Below, piece after piece: positions 29,434-38,060 of a DNA stretch of 64,000 nt. The notes beneath the pieces were generated by a model. The model saw nothing but the letters and a program-made list of their open reading frames with translations, searched no databases and was not told where the DNA came from. A program made the position numbers and the translations under genes. Numbering within the stretch: the first letter of the stretch is position 1; every line of letters begins with the position of its first letter. The DNA lies in contig NZ_JAJUJJ010000001.1 of the NCBI RefSeq assembly GCF_029265375.1, positions 124,001 to 188,000 on the forward strand, given 5' to 3'. This DNA is from Nesterenkonia sp. (GTDB lineage: Bacteria > Actinomycetota > Actinomycetes > Actinomycetales > Micrococcaceae).

Positions 29434-30477
29434 TCAGTGGGCCGGCAGGAACCCGACCTTCTCGTAGACTTCGGCCAGAGTCGCGGAGGCGACCTGACGG
29501 GCTTTGGCAGCGCCCTTGGACAGCAGGGCATCCAGTTCAGCAGGGTCGTCCAGCAGCTGCTCGGCCCGGTCGCGCACCGGCCGCAGCCGCTCCACGGCGA
29601 TGTCTGCCAGGTCCACTTTCAGGTGCCCGTACATCCGGCCCTGGTACTCGGCTTCGATCTCTGCCACCGGGCGTCCGGTCAGCGCCGAGTAGATGGTCAG
29701 CAGATTGGAGACCCCCGGCTTGGTCTCCGGGTCGAAGCGGATCTCGGTGCCGTCGTCGGTCACCGCCGATTTGATCTTCTTGGCGATCTGCTTATCGGTG
29801 TCCAGCAGGTTGAGCACTCCGTTGGGCGAGGAGGCAGACTTGGACATCTTGGCCCCAGGGTTCTGCAGGTCGTAGATCCGGGCGCCGTCGGCGGGGATCA
29901 TCGGCTCCGGCACCCGGAAGGTCTCGCCGAAGCGGTGGTTGAACCGTTGTGCCAGGTTCCGGGTCAGCTCCACATGCTGCTTCTGGTCCTCCCCCACCGG
30001 CACCCCGTGGGGCTGGTAGAGCAGGATGTCTGCCGCCTGCAGCATCGGGTAGGTGAACAGTCCGACGCCGGCGGAGTCGACTCCCTGCTTGGCGGACTTG
30101 TCCTTGAACTGAGCCATCCGGGAGGCTTCGCCCATGCCGGTCAGGCAGGTCATGATCCATCCCAGCTGGGCGTGCTCGGGCACATGGGACTGCACGAACA
30201 GAGTGGAGCGGTCCGGGTCGATGCCTCCGGCGATGTACTGCGCGGCGGTGCGGCGGATCCGGGTGCGCAGCTCCTCAGGGTCCTGCGGCACGGTGATGGC
30301 GTGCATATCAGGGATGAAGAAGAATGCGTCGTAGGTCTCCTGGGTGCGCACCCAGTGGATAAGGGCGCCGAGGTAGTTGCCCAGGTGCAGCGAGTCCCCG
30401 GAGGGCTGCATCCCGGAGAGTACGCGGGCTCCGGCGGCCGGCTGGCTGCTGTGTGTCCCCTCAGTCATGGCTGCCAT
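29434..30477 (-). CDS. trpS: Tryptophanyl-tRNA synthetase
   Basis: Class I aminoacyl-tRNA synthetase of 347 residues charging tRNA-Trp. The HIGH-like motif appears as [15 protein letters not shown] and the KMSKS loop as [19 protein letters not shown]. Both are intact and length is normal. The ATG at 30477 is followed by the family N-terminus with an additional 15 residues. Coupled to the YihY gene downstream. Confidence 0.96.
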   Translation of the reverse strand: MAAMTEGTHSSQPAAGARVLSGMQPSGDSLHLGNYLGALIHWVRTQETYDAFFFIPDMHAITVPQDPEELRTRIRRTAAQYIAGGIDPDRSTLFVQSHVPEHAQLGWIMTCLTGMGEASRMAQFKDKSAKQGVDSAGVGLFTYPMLQAADILLYQPHGVPVGEDQKQHVELTRNLAQRFNHRFGETFRVPEPMIPADGARIYDLQNPGAKMSKSASSPNGVLNLLDTDKQIAKKIKSAVTDDGTEIRFDPETKPGVSNLLTIYSALTGRPVAEIEAEYQGRMYGHLKVDLADIAVERLRPVRDRAEQLLDDPAELDALLSKGAAKARQVASATLAEVYEKVGFLPAH

Positions 30478-30545
30478 CCTATCTGCGCTGTGCTGCGGCT
30501 GGGCGCACCGGTGCGCCCAGCTGCGGATTCGTCTGGGTGTGCGGC

Positions 30546-30563
30546 CGGGGGCGGCGGCCCCCG
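30546..30563 (-). terminator. Hairpin downstream of xthA
   Basis: CGGGGGC / GCCCCCG around a GGCG loop, in the 107-base gap after the exonuclease stop and before trpS. A CTTCTTT tract lies between the stop and the stem rather than after it, so termination strength is uncertain. Confidence 0.5.
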
Positions 30564-30584
30564 AGGCGGGAAAGAAGGCCTGGT

Positions 30585-31478
30585 TCAGGGCAGCTGGTAG
30601 TCGATCACCAGCGGGGCGTGGTCGGACCAGCGCAGCGAGTAGTCCAGGGCGCGGTCCACCTTCGGGTTGCTCGCCCGCTGGGCGAGGTCGCCGGTGGCCA
30701 TGTGGTAGTCGATCCGCCAGCCGGTGTCATTGTCGAAGGCTTTGCCCCGGTAGGACCACCAGGTGTAGGGCCCGTCCACTTCGCCGGCGAGCGATCGGGC
30801 GACGTCGACGTATCCGAGCTCGCCGAAGTATTTGTCGAAGTAGGCCCGCTCCTCCGGCAGGAATCCGGAGTTCTTCACGTTGCCCTTCCAGTTCTTGATG
30901 TCCAACTCGGTGTGGCCGACGTTGAGGTCGCCCATCACCAGGACGTGGTCGGTGCGCTCAGCCAGCTTGGGCAGGTACTCAAGCATGTACTGCAGGAACC
31001 GCATCTTGTGCTCCTGGCGCTGGGTGCCCACCTCCCCGGAGTGCACGTAGACGCTGACCACGGTCAGGGTGGTCCCGTCGGCGAGCTCGTAGTCGGCCTC
31101 CAGCCAGCGCCCGTCGTCCTCCGGGTGGCCCTCGCCGATGCCGGCGCGGGTGGCCAGCGGCGCCTGCCGGGAGAGGATCGCCACCCCGGCCCGGCCCTTG
31201 TCGGCGGCCTCATGCTCGTGGATGTGCCAGGTCTCGCCTGTGGGCTCGGTCATCTCTTCGGCCAGTTTGGTGAGGATGTCGCCGGTGGCGCGGATCTCCT
31301 GCAGGGCCAGGATGTCCAGGTCCCGGTGGGCCAGCCACTGCCCCATGCCTTTGCGGTGCGCGGCCCGGATGCCGTTGACATTGACCGTGCCGATCCGGGT
31401 GACCCCGGTCTGCTTGGGGTCGATGATCCGGTGGGGGTGCTCCCCGAAGTCCTTCTCCGGCATGGGTGCCTCAGCCAC
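30585..31478 (-). CDS. xth: Exodeoxyribonuclease III
   Basis: Apurinic/apyrimidinic endonuclease and 3'-5' exonuclease of base-excision repair, 297 residues. Endonuclease/exonuclease/phosphatase-fold motifs: [18 protein letters not shown] (metal-binding Glu), VSVYVHSGE with the catalytic Tyr, [14 protein letters not shown] and the C-terminal [11 protein letters not shown]is/Asp pair. The first 26 residues are an additional hydrophilic leader; a shorter start is possible. Confidence 0.93.
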   Translation of the reverse strand: MAEAPMPEKDFGEHPHRIIDPKQTGVTRIGTVNVNGIRAAHRKGMGQWLAHRDLDILALQEIRATGDILTKLAEEMTEPTGETWHIHEHEAADKGRAGVAILSRQAPLATRAGIGEGHPEDDGRWLEADYELADGTTLTVVSVYVHSGEVGTQRQEHKMRFLQYMLEYLPKLAERTDHVLVMGDLNVGHTELDIKNWKGNVKNSGFLPEERAYFDKYFGELGYVDVARSLAGEVDGPYTWWSYRGKAFDNDTGWRIDYHMATGDLAQRASNPKVDRALDYSLRWSDHAPLVIDYQLP

Positions 31479-31519
31479 GTGCTCTCTCCTTCTGTCCTCC
31501 GGTTCGGCTCGCGTCGCGC

Positions 31520-32083
31520 TCAGCGGACGATGTCGCCTTCGATGGTCTCTCCGCCGCCGTCGTCGTCCTCTCCGCCGCGGCGCTGGCGGCCCACATGGTC
31601 AGCGAGCATATCGCGTCCGTTGTGCGCCGTGATCTCCACGGTCTCCAGTGCCCGGGCCACCATCTCCGTGTCGGTCTCAGTCCCCTTGTCCAGCTCCTGC
31701 CGGATGACTCGGGCCTGCACCTGCACAATCTTGAAGGAGTGGTCCAGCTTCAGGTTCCGGGTGTGGGTGTCCTCGTCGACGACGACGGCGCCAGGGGAGT
31801 CCTCCGAGCGGCGGGCTGCTGCATCGGCTCGGGCTGAGTCCACCGCGTCGGAGAACTTGCGGGTACCGCGCCGCACGGTGAGGACCACAATGGTGGCCAG
31901 CAGCAGCCATCCGGCGGCGATGACGACCAGGATCCAGCCGATGACGTCATTCTGGTTGGCGGCGAACAGCAGCGCGACCAGCAGCACGGTGATCATCACC
32001 GCGAATGCGATGCCGGTGCCGCGGCGTCCGGCGTTGCGCAGGGCGGCCTGCGCCCGCTCGGGAGTGGGCAGGGAGTCTGTCAT
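31520..32083 (-). CDS. Hypothetical two-helix membrane protein
   Basis: Not recognised as a named family. The 187-residue protein has a short hydrophilic start, two hydrophobic helices (about residues 25-41 and 48-70) and a long charged cytoplasmic tail with many Asp, Glu and Arg residues, ending in a Gly/Asp-rich segment. It is divergent from the gene at 32159 and precedes xthA by 41 bases. The ATG at 32083 begins MTDSLPTPERAQAAL. Confidence 0.7.
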   Translation of the reverse strand: MTDSLPTPERAQAALRNAGRRGTGIAFAVMITVLLVALLFAANQNDVIGWILVVIAAGWLLLATIVVLTVRRGTRKFSDAVDSARADAAARRSEDSPGAVVVDEDTHTRNLKLDHSFKIVQVQARVIRQELDKGTETDTEMVARALETVEITAHNGRDMLADHVGRQRRGGEDDDGGGETIEGDIVR

Positions 32084-32158
32084 GGTGACGATTCTTCCAG
32101 AGAGTCACCGTAGGGTGGAAACGGTGTCCTTCACCGATCAGACCCGTCAGGAGAGACA

Positions 32159-32497
32159 ATGCCCCAGCTTCCCGAAAGTGTTCAGCAGCAGGGCCCGGAG
32201 CGCACCACCTGGATGCGCCGCTACAGCTTGGATCCGGCCCTGGCCGATGACTTCATCCAGTTCCTGACCTCGAAGGTGATCCCGGCCCGCGAGGAGCTGG
32301 GCTTCACCGTGGAGTCGATGTGGATCAGCCACGACAAGGCCGAGCTGACCTGGTTCGTCTCCCGTCCTGGTTCTGAGCAGGAGTACGAGGCCGCTGAGCG
32401 GGAGTGGGAGGACTCGCAGGTGCGCGCCGAGATCTTCGCCGACGCGCCGGCTGCGGTGCAGGCGAAGGATCTGCATCCGGTCACCCGGCTGCGCTGA
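32159..32497 (+). CDS. Small NIPSNAP-like/dimeric alpha-beta barrel protein
   Basis: Protein of 112 residues preceded by AGGAGAG. The alternation of a helix (PALADDFIQFLTSKVIPAREEL), a strand (TVESMWISHDKAELTWFVSR) and a second helix ending near a conserved-looking Trp-Glu resembles dimeric alpha-beta barrel proteins such as NIPSNAP domains. The assignment is tentative and no function can be stated. It ends one base before the convergent MFS gene stop. Confidence 0.6.
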   Translation: MPQLPESVQQQGPERTTWMRRYSLDPALADDFIQFLTSKVIPAREELGFTVESMWISHDKAELTWFVSRPGSEQEYEAAEREWEDSQVRAEIFADAPAAVQAKDLHPVTRLR

Positions 32498-33937
32498 TCA
32501 GCTGCGCTGAGCACGCCGGGCCGCACCGGCGGCGGAGGCGATGCACAGCAGCATGAACCCTCCGATGGTCAGGGCGCTGACTGTCATTCCGAACTGGTGG
32601 CCTGCCTGCGCGGTGACACCGAAGTAGACGGCGGTCACAGCGGCCAGGCCCATGGCTGTGACCACCCGCTGCGCGCTCTGGGCCACTCCCCCGGCGGCGC
32701 CGGCCATATGTTCGGGCACATCCTGCATGGAGAGGGTCTGCGCGCTGGGGATGATCAGCGCCTGGGCGAAGCCGTTGAACCCCATGGCCAGCGCCACCCA
32801 CCACAGGGAGCCGTAGCCGGTGTCCATCAGCCAGGCCGCTGCGGCGAGCACCACCATGGATCCTGCCGCGCTGATGCTGCCCAGCAGCAGCATTCGCGGG
32901 CCGCTGCGCTCCACCCGCTTACCGACCTGTGAGGCCAGCAGCACCACCATGATGGCGCTGGGCAGGGTCACCAGGCCGGCGAGGAAGGCCCCGTGTCCCA
33001 GGCCCTGTTGGACGTAGATGGCCACCACCGCCCAGATCCCCGGCATACCGGCGAAGAACAGGATGAGCACCGCAGAGTTCCACGTGTAGCTGGGCAGCGC
33101 GAACAGCCGCAGGTTCACCATGGGTGCTTCCGGGTCCCGGTCGCCGGTGCGCTTCTCCCACCACAGCCACAGGCCCAGCAGCGCGCTGCCGGCAGCAGCG
33201 AGGACGCCGCCGAGCAGGTTGGGGAACTGGATGAAGGGCAGCATGATCAGCACGATGGCGGCAGTGAGCAGCAGCGCTCCCACTGGGTCCAGGCGCGCCA
33301 GGCCGCGTGCGGATCCGGGGGCTGAGGTGGTGGTCTGCTTGTCCTCGTCGCGGGGCAGCCACAGAAAGGCCGCCAGCAGCCCTGTGACCACCACCGGTAC
33401 GTTGACCAGAAACACCAGCCGCCAGGAGTGCGGCGGGGGCGCCAGGTCGATCAGCGCGCCTCCGATCAGGGGTCCGGCGGCGACGGCGAACCCGATGACG
33501 GTGCTCATCAGCCCGTAGGCCCGCCCTCTGGCGCTGCCGTGGAAGAGCCGCTGGATCATCCCGATGATCTGCGGCACCAGCATGGAGGCGCCCAGGCCCA
33601 TGACGATGCGCAGCAGGTTGAGCGCCCCGGGGGTGGGCGCAAAGGCTGCCGCCAGTGAGGACAGCCCGAACAGGCTCACTCCGGCCAGGAAGAAGGCTCG
33701 CCGTCCCCATAGGTCACCGGCGCGGCCTGCGGGCACCAGGCCCACGCCGAAAGCCAGGGCGTAGCCGGCAAGCACCCACTGCAGGTCGGAGGAGCTGGCC
33801 CCCAGCCCCTCCTCCATTGCGGGAAGGGCGACCATCACGGAGGAGACACTCATCAGTGCCGCAAACAGCGGCAGCAGGAGGGCGATCATGACCCGAGCAG
33901 TAGGTGCCTGCTGTGTCCCATCTCCCTGATCCGTCAC
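32498..33937 (-). CDS. MFS transporter, DHA2-like multidrug exporter
   Basis: Proton-driven exporter of about 479 residues with 12-14 hydrophobic helices. The motif-A loop between helices 2 and 3 reads PAGRAGDLWGRRAFFLAG, and the motif-C region GFAVAAGPLIGGAL marks an antiporter. A long central loop rich in charged residues lies around residues 195-215. I take the GTG at 33937 as start; the frame is open further to 34009. Substrate unknown; no regulator sits next to it. Confidence 0.83.
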   Translation of the reverse strand: MTDQGDGTQQAPTARVMIALLLPLFAALMSVSSVMVALPAMEEGLGASSSDLQWVLAGYALAFGVGLVPAGRAGDLWGRRAFFLAGVSLFGLSSLAAAFAPTPGALNLLRIVMGLGASMLVPQIIGMIQRLFHGSARGRAYGLMSTVIGFAVAAGPLIGGALIDLAPPPHSWRLVFLVNVPVVVTGLLAAFLWLPRDEDKQTTTSAPGSARGLARLDPVGALLLTAAIVLIMLPFIQFPNLLGGVLAAAGSALLGLWLWWEKRTGDRDPEAPMVNLRLFALPSYTWNSAVLILFFAGMPGIWAVVAIYVQQGLGHGAFLAGLVTLPSAIMVVLLASQVGKRVERSGPRMLLLGSISAAGSMVVLAAAAWLMDTGYGSLWWVALAMGFNGFAQALIIPSAQTLSMQDVPEHMAGAAGGVAQSAQRVVTAMGLAAVTAVYFGVTAQAGHQFGMTVSALTIGGFMLLCIASAAGAARRAQRS

Positions 33938-33974
33938 TGTGTCACTGTATACCGGAGATGGCCCATCGGAACGG

Positions 33975-34012
33975 CGTATGGCCGGACCAGCAGATGCCGG
34001 TCCGGCCATACG
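33975..34012 (-). terminator. Terminator of the 34059-34679 gene
   Basis: A 14-bp perfect stem, CGTATGGCCGGACC with GGTCCGGCCATACG, and a 10-base loop lies 47 bases beyond the stop and ahead of the MFS gene. Confidence 0.75.
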
Positions 34013-34058
34013 ATGTCAGATATTCGCGATGCTCAGTGAGGCAGCGCTCACCTGCTGC

Positions 34059-34679
34059 TCACCTGTGCTGCTCCATATAGTCCCGCACTGGGGCGCTGAA
34101 GGCCAGCACCAACCAGAAGATGGTCACTGCCGCCCAGGCCACAGTGATGACCAGGGAGACCAGACCCATGCCGGAGGCCAGCATGGAAGTGTCCATAGCG
34201 AAGCCGCCGATGGTGAACACCAGGCCAACGATGGCCAGCACAATACCGGTGATCCGCGCCCAGCCCTTCACTTTGGCCAGACCGAAGTAGACCAGCAGGT
34301 ACAGCCCGATGGCGATGAGACCGATCACTGCTGCCAGCACGACGCTGAACATAATGGCGCCGTCGACCATTTCCGGAGTAGCTCCCGGCTGACCGGCGAT
34401 CTCCTCCTCGACAGCGGCGCGGACGTCGTCGCTGAAGAACGCAAAGAGACCCACCAGCTGGCTGAGGACGTAGAGACCCAAGGACGCCAGGGTCATGGTC
34501 TTCAGCTGCGAGTATTGCCGCGGCTCGTCCATTGGCGCGTTGTAGCTGGTCGACGGATCGTATCCGGAGGTGCCGTACTTGCTGCCGGGCTGGCCGGCAT
34601 ACGGGTCACCTCCTGGTCCCGGGCCCTGCGCCCCGGCGGCGCCCCACTGCGGGCTGTTGTCATTCGGCGGGGTACTCAT
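34059..34679 (-). CDS. Hypothetical four-helix membrane protein
   Basis: A 206-residue protein of unknown function. The first 55 residues are Gly/Pro/Ser-rich and disordered (SPQWGAAGAQGPGPGGDPYA). Four transmembrane helices follow, starting at LKTMTLASLGLYVLSQLVGLF. A loop between helices 1 and 2 carries VRAAVEEEIAGQPGATPEMV. Similar Pro-rich N-terminus/four-helix proteins are frequent in Actinobacteria. Preceded by AGGAG-like sequence at 34682-34686. Confidence 0.75.
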   Translation of the reverse strand: MSTPPNDNSPQWGAAGAQGPGPGGDPYAGQPGSKYGTSGYDPSTSYNAPMDEPRQYSQLKTMTLASLGLYVLSQLVGLFAFFSDDVRAAVEEEIAGQPGATPEMVDGAIMFSVVLAAVIGLIAIGLYLLVYFGLAKVKGWARITGIVLAIVGLVFTIGGFAMDTSMLASGMGLVSLVITVAWAAVTIFWLVLAFSAPVRDYMEQHR

Positions 34680-34778
34680 GACTCCTCCTTGATGTGGTGC
34701 CGACTTCCCATGGAATACGTTTCCAAGGGAACCTGAATATGTGCTGAATGCAGTTTTCCGGTGGAGACGGTGCGCGTT

Positions 34779-36086
34779 TTACTCGTAGCGCAGCGCCTCG
34801 ATCGGGTCCTTCTTCGCCGCGCGGGAGGCCGGCAGGGTCCCGGCCAGGAAGGCGATGACGATGATCAGCGCACAGATGCCGAGCAGGCCCAGGGGGTCGA
34901 CGGCGTAGAGCACCAGGCCCGCCACATTGCTGAGCGGGCCGCCGGTGAGCCATGCGTTTCCGACCAGACCGACGATCACGCCGGCCCCGGCGCCGATGAT
35001 CGAGCCCATCACACCGATCACCACCGCCTCCATGGAGAACAGCCCAAAAACCTTGCCGCTGGACATGCCCAGGGCCTTCATCAGGCCGATTTCGCGGGTA
35101 CGTTCCTGCACGCTCATCAGCAGGGTGTTGACGATGCCGAAGCTGGCTGCCAGCAGCGCGATCAGCGCGAATCCGGACAGCACCCAGGTGACCGTGTCGA
35201 TGATGCCCTGAATGACTCCCAGAAGATCCTCCAGGGTCATGCCCGCCAGGCCTTCCTCCTGCAGGGCAGCCTTGATCTCGGCCTCGTTCTCGGCCAGGTT
35301 CTCCACGTCGGCCACCGCCTGGATATAGGCCTCCTCCTGCTCCACCTCCAGGCCGGAGGTCTGGATGTCGTAGAGCTCCTGGTTCAGCGCCTGGGAGGGC
35401 ATCGGCGCTCCGCCGATGCCGGAGATTGCCTGTTCGGAGACGCCGACGATCTCGGCTTCGAGGGTGGACTGCTCGCCGAGCATATTGGAGATCCCGATCT
35501 CCACGGTCTCACCCAGCACCGAGTTCGGGTCGACGTCCTCATAGGCCTCGGTGCTGTCGTCGAAGGCTGCCAGCCAGGTCTCCGGGACGGTGATCTCCAT
35601 GGCATCCCGGTCCGGTCGCTCCCCGGCTGCCAGCTCCATGGCTCCGGCGTCGGCCGGCAAGCCGAGTTCATTCAGTGCGTACTGGTCGCCGTCGGGAGTC
35701 TCAAGGTAGTCGGCGGTGACGAAGACGATGGGGTCCACGTTCGTGATGCCGTCGATGGACTCGATGGTCTCGATGTCCTCTTCGGAGAGCATCTGCTGGC
35801 CCCACATCTGCTCGGAGCTGCCTCCGGCGTCGGGGTCATACTCCTGAGGTCCGGAGGTGGCGGCCTGCCCGGCCTCCATGTCTCCACCGGGCATCACGTA
35901 GATCTGGTCCTCTTCGCCGAAGCCGGCGACCATGTCATCGACGTACTGGTTGATGCCGGCTCCCAGTCCCGTGGTCAGGGCCAGGGTGAATGCGCCGATA
36001 ACGATGGCCAGCACGGTCAGCGCCGTGCGCAGCTTCGAGCGCAGGGTATTGGCGAAAGCGGTCAGGGTGAGGTCGACGACGTTCAT
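34779..36086 (-). CDS. FtsX/MacB-type ABC transporter permease
   Basis: Permease of 435 residues from the ATG at 36086, which overlaps the ATPase stop by four bases. One helix (LTVLAIVIGAFTLALTTGLG) is followed by a large extracytoplasmic domain of about 230 residues rich in acidic residues. Three C-terminal helices follow, containing ERTREIGLMKALGMSSGKVFG, the FtsX-domain hallmark. MacB-type permeases do not import; they move lipoproteins, peptides or drugs or transmit mechanical signals. The partner ATPase is directly upstream. Confidence 0.9.
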   Translation of the reverse strand: MNVVDLTLTAFANTLRSKLRTALTVLAIVIGAFTLALTTGLGAGINQYVDDMVAGFGEEDQIYVMPGGDMEAGQAATSGPQEYDPDAGGSSEQMWGQQMLSEEDIETIESIDGITNVDPIVFVTADYLETPDGDQYALNELGLPADAGAMELAAGERPDRDAMEITVPETWLAAFDDSTEAYEDVDPNSVLGETVEIGISNMLGEQSTLEAEIVGVSEQAISGIGGAPMPSQALNQELYDIQTSGLEVEQEEAYIQAVADVENLAENEAEIKAALQEEGLAGMTLEDLLGVIQGIIDTVTWVLSGFALIALLAASFGIVNTLLMSVQERTREIGLMKALGMSSGKVFGLFSMEAVVIGVMGSIIGAGAGVIVGLVGNAWLTGGPLSNVAGLVLYAVDPLGLLGICALIIVIAFLAGTLPASRAAKKDPIEALRYE

Positions 36087-36874
36087 GCTCGGCCTCCCTT
36101 CCGGCGTCCGAAGGGCAGCAGGCCGCGCCGGCGGGGCTGCGGTGCCGCGGTGGGCACCTGCGGGGCGGCGGCGGAGGCGGGGGCAGCACCAGTCTCTTCG
36201 GCCACGATCATGCCGTCCTGCATGATCAGCCGGCGCTGGCACTTGGCGGCCAGGTCGTCGTCGTGGGTGACCACCACCAGGGTGATGCCGCGCTCACGGT
36301 GCAGCCCGAAGAGGATCTCCTCCACCGTCTCGGAGGTGGCAGAGTCCAGGTTTCCGGTGGGCTCATCGGCGAACAGCACCGAGGGATTGTTGATCAGCGC
36401 GCGGGCGATGCACACCCGCTGTTTCTGACCGCCGGAGAGGTCGGTGGCCTTATTGGTGGCCTTATCGGCCATCTCCAGCTGCTCCAGGGCATCCATACCG
36501 CGCTGATTGCGCTCAGACTTGGAGACCCCGGCGATCTTCAACGGCAGCGTGACGTTCTCCAACACCGTCTGGTTGGGGTTGAGGAAGAACTGCTGGAAGA
36601 CGAAGCCGAAGGTCTCATTGCGCAGCCGGGAGACTTCCTTGGGCTTCAGCGCGGTGACCGGGCGGCCCTCCAAAGCCACCACCCCGCTGCTGGGGGCATC
36701 CAGCAGCGCCAGCAGGTGCATCAGGGTGGATTTGCCGGAGCCGGACTTGCCGACGATTGCCACGGACTCGCCCTGGTGGATCTCGAAGGTCAGGCCCTTG
36801 AGCGCATCGAACCGCGCGGGGCCCCGACCGTAGACCTTGACCAGGTTCTCCGTCTCGAGAACAGGTGAAGACAT
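36083..36874 (-). CDS. ABC transporter ATP-binding protein (LolD/MacB type)
   Basis: ATPase of 263 residues driving the adjacent FtsX-type permease. Walker A GKSGSGKST, Q-loop FVFQQFFL, signature LSGGQ, Walker B LFADEPTGNLDS and the switch His in VVVTHDDDL are all present. The C-terminal 35 residues are Ala/Pro/Arg-rich and extra to the fold. Translation is coupled to the permease. The promoter must lie in the 187-base divergent gap before 37062. Confidence 0.93.
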   Translation of the reverse strand: MSSPVLETENLVKVYGRGPARFDALKGLTFEIHQGESVAIVGKSGSGKSTLMHLLALLDAPSSGVVALEGRPVTALKPKEVSRLRNETFGFVFQQFFLNPNQTVLENVTLPLKIAGVSKSERNQRGMDALEQLEMADKATNKATDLSGGQKQRVCIARALINNPSVLFADEPTGNLDSATSETVEEILFGLHRERGITLVVVTHDDDLAAKCQRRLIMQDGMIVAEETGAAPASAAAPQVPTAAPQPRRRGLLPFGRRKGGRA

Positions 36875-37020
36875 AGGTCCCTCTCATAGTTGTAGGGGTA
36901 GCTGATAGTCAGTCTTGCGGATGACGGGCCCCGGCACATCCCTCCCAGGGATGATTGAGCCGAGATCAGGGAAGAATCCGGGGAGACTCAGGGTGACCGA
37001 CTTCACACCGGCAGGCACGC

Positions 37021-37061
37021 TTGCTAGCAAACTACTTTGTTGAGCGTGTAAACTATCCGCT
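37021..37061 (+). promoter_or_regulatory. Promoter/operator of the 37062-39837 ABC operon, possibly leaderless
   Basis: A 10-bp perfect palindrome TTGCTAGCAA sits at 37021-37030. A TAAACT hexamer ends 7 bases before the ATG at 37062, and no ribosome-binding site is present, so the mRNA may start at the ATG itself. AAACTA occurs twice, 20 bases apart. Confidence 0.5.
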
Positions 37062-38060
37062 ATGTCCATTTCCTCCGTGACGGAGACCAGTGTGCCCACC
37101 GATGCCCCCGCGACCCCTGCGATCGAGGCAGTTGACCTGGTCAAGCGCTACGGCGATTTCACCGCCGTCGACGGGATCAGCTTCACTGTCACTCGGGGAG
37201 AGTCCTTCGGCCTGCTGGGCCCCAACGGTGCCGGGAAGTCCACCACCATGCGCATGATTGCGGCAGTGGCCTCCCGCACCTCCGGCCAGATGCGCGTTGC
37301 CGGCTTGGATCCGGAGCGCCAAGGCCCTGAGGTGCGTGCACGCTTGGGAGTGATCCCGCAGCAGGACAACCTGGACGAGGAGCTCACTGTCCGGGAGAAC
37401 ATCATCATGTACGGCCGCTACTTCGGCCTGCCGCGCCGGTACCTGCTGGCCAAGGCCGATGAGCTGCTGGAGTTCGCCCAGCTGACCCATAAGGCAGGAG
37501 CCCGCGTAGAGGACCTCTCCGGCGGCATGAAGCGCCGGCTGACCATTGCACGCGCCCTGGTCAATGAGCCGGAGGTGCTGCTGCTGGACGAGCCGACCAC
37601 AGGCCTGGACCCGCAGGCACGGCATGTGCTGTGGGACAGACTGTTCCGACTCAAGGAGTCCGGCACCACTCTGGTGCTGACCACACACCACATGGACGAG
37701 GCCGAGCAGCTCTGCGACCGGCTGGTGGTGGTGGACCACGGACGCATCATGGCCGAGGGCTCCCCGCAGCAGCTGATCCGCGAGCACTCCACCCGCGAGG
37801 TGCTGGAGCTGCGCTTCGGCATGGACCGCAACGCCGAGCAGGCTGCGGTGCTGGAGGAGCTGCTCACCGGCTCGCAGGCCGCCGTCGGATTCAGCCATAT
37901 CGAGGTGCTGCCCGACCGTCTGCTGGTCTACGCGCAGCAGGCCGAGTCTGCGATGGAGGCTATTCACAGCGCCGGTCACCGCCCCATGACCTCTTTGGTG
38001 CGCCGCTCCTCCTTGGAAGACGTGTTCCTGCGGCTGACAGGACGGACTCTCGTTGACTGA
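37062..38060 (+). CDS. ABC transporter ATP-binding protein, DrrA/NodI-like
   Basis: ATPase of 332 residues of the drug-exporter or polysaccharide-export type. Walker A GPNGAGKST, Q-loop IPQQDNLD, signature LSGGMKRR, Walker B LLLDEPTTGLDP and THHMDEAEQL are intact. The C-terminal 90 residues form the regulatory extension common in the DrrA/NodI family. Its stop overlaps the TTG start of the permease by eight bases. Divergent from another ABC export unit. Confidence 0.92.
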   Translation: MSISSVTETSVPTDAPATPAIEAVDLVKRYGDFTAVDGISFTVTRGESFGLLGPNGAGKSTTMRMIAAVASRTSGQMRVAGLDPERQGPEVRARLGVIPQQDNLDEELTVRENIIMYGRYFGLPRRYLLAKADELLEFAQLTHKAGARVEDLSGGMKRRLTIARALVNEPEVLLLDEPTTGLDPQARHVLWDRLFRLKESGTTLVLTTHHMDEAEQLCDRLVVVDHGRIMAEGSPQQLIREHSTREVLELRFGMDRNAEQAAVLEELLTGSQAAVGFSHIEVLPDRLLVYAQQAESAMEAIHSAGHRPMTSLVRRSSLEDVFLRLTGRTLVD

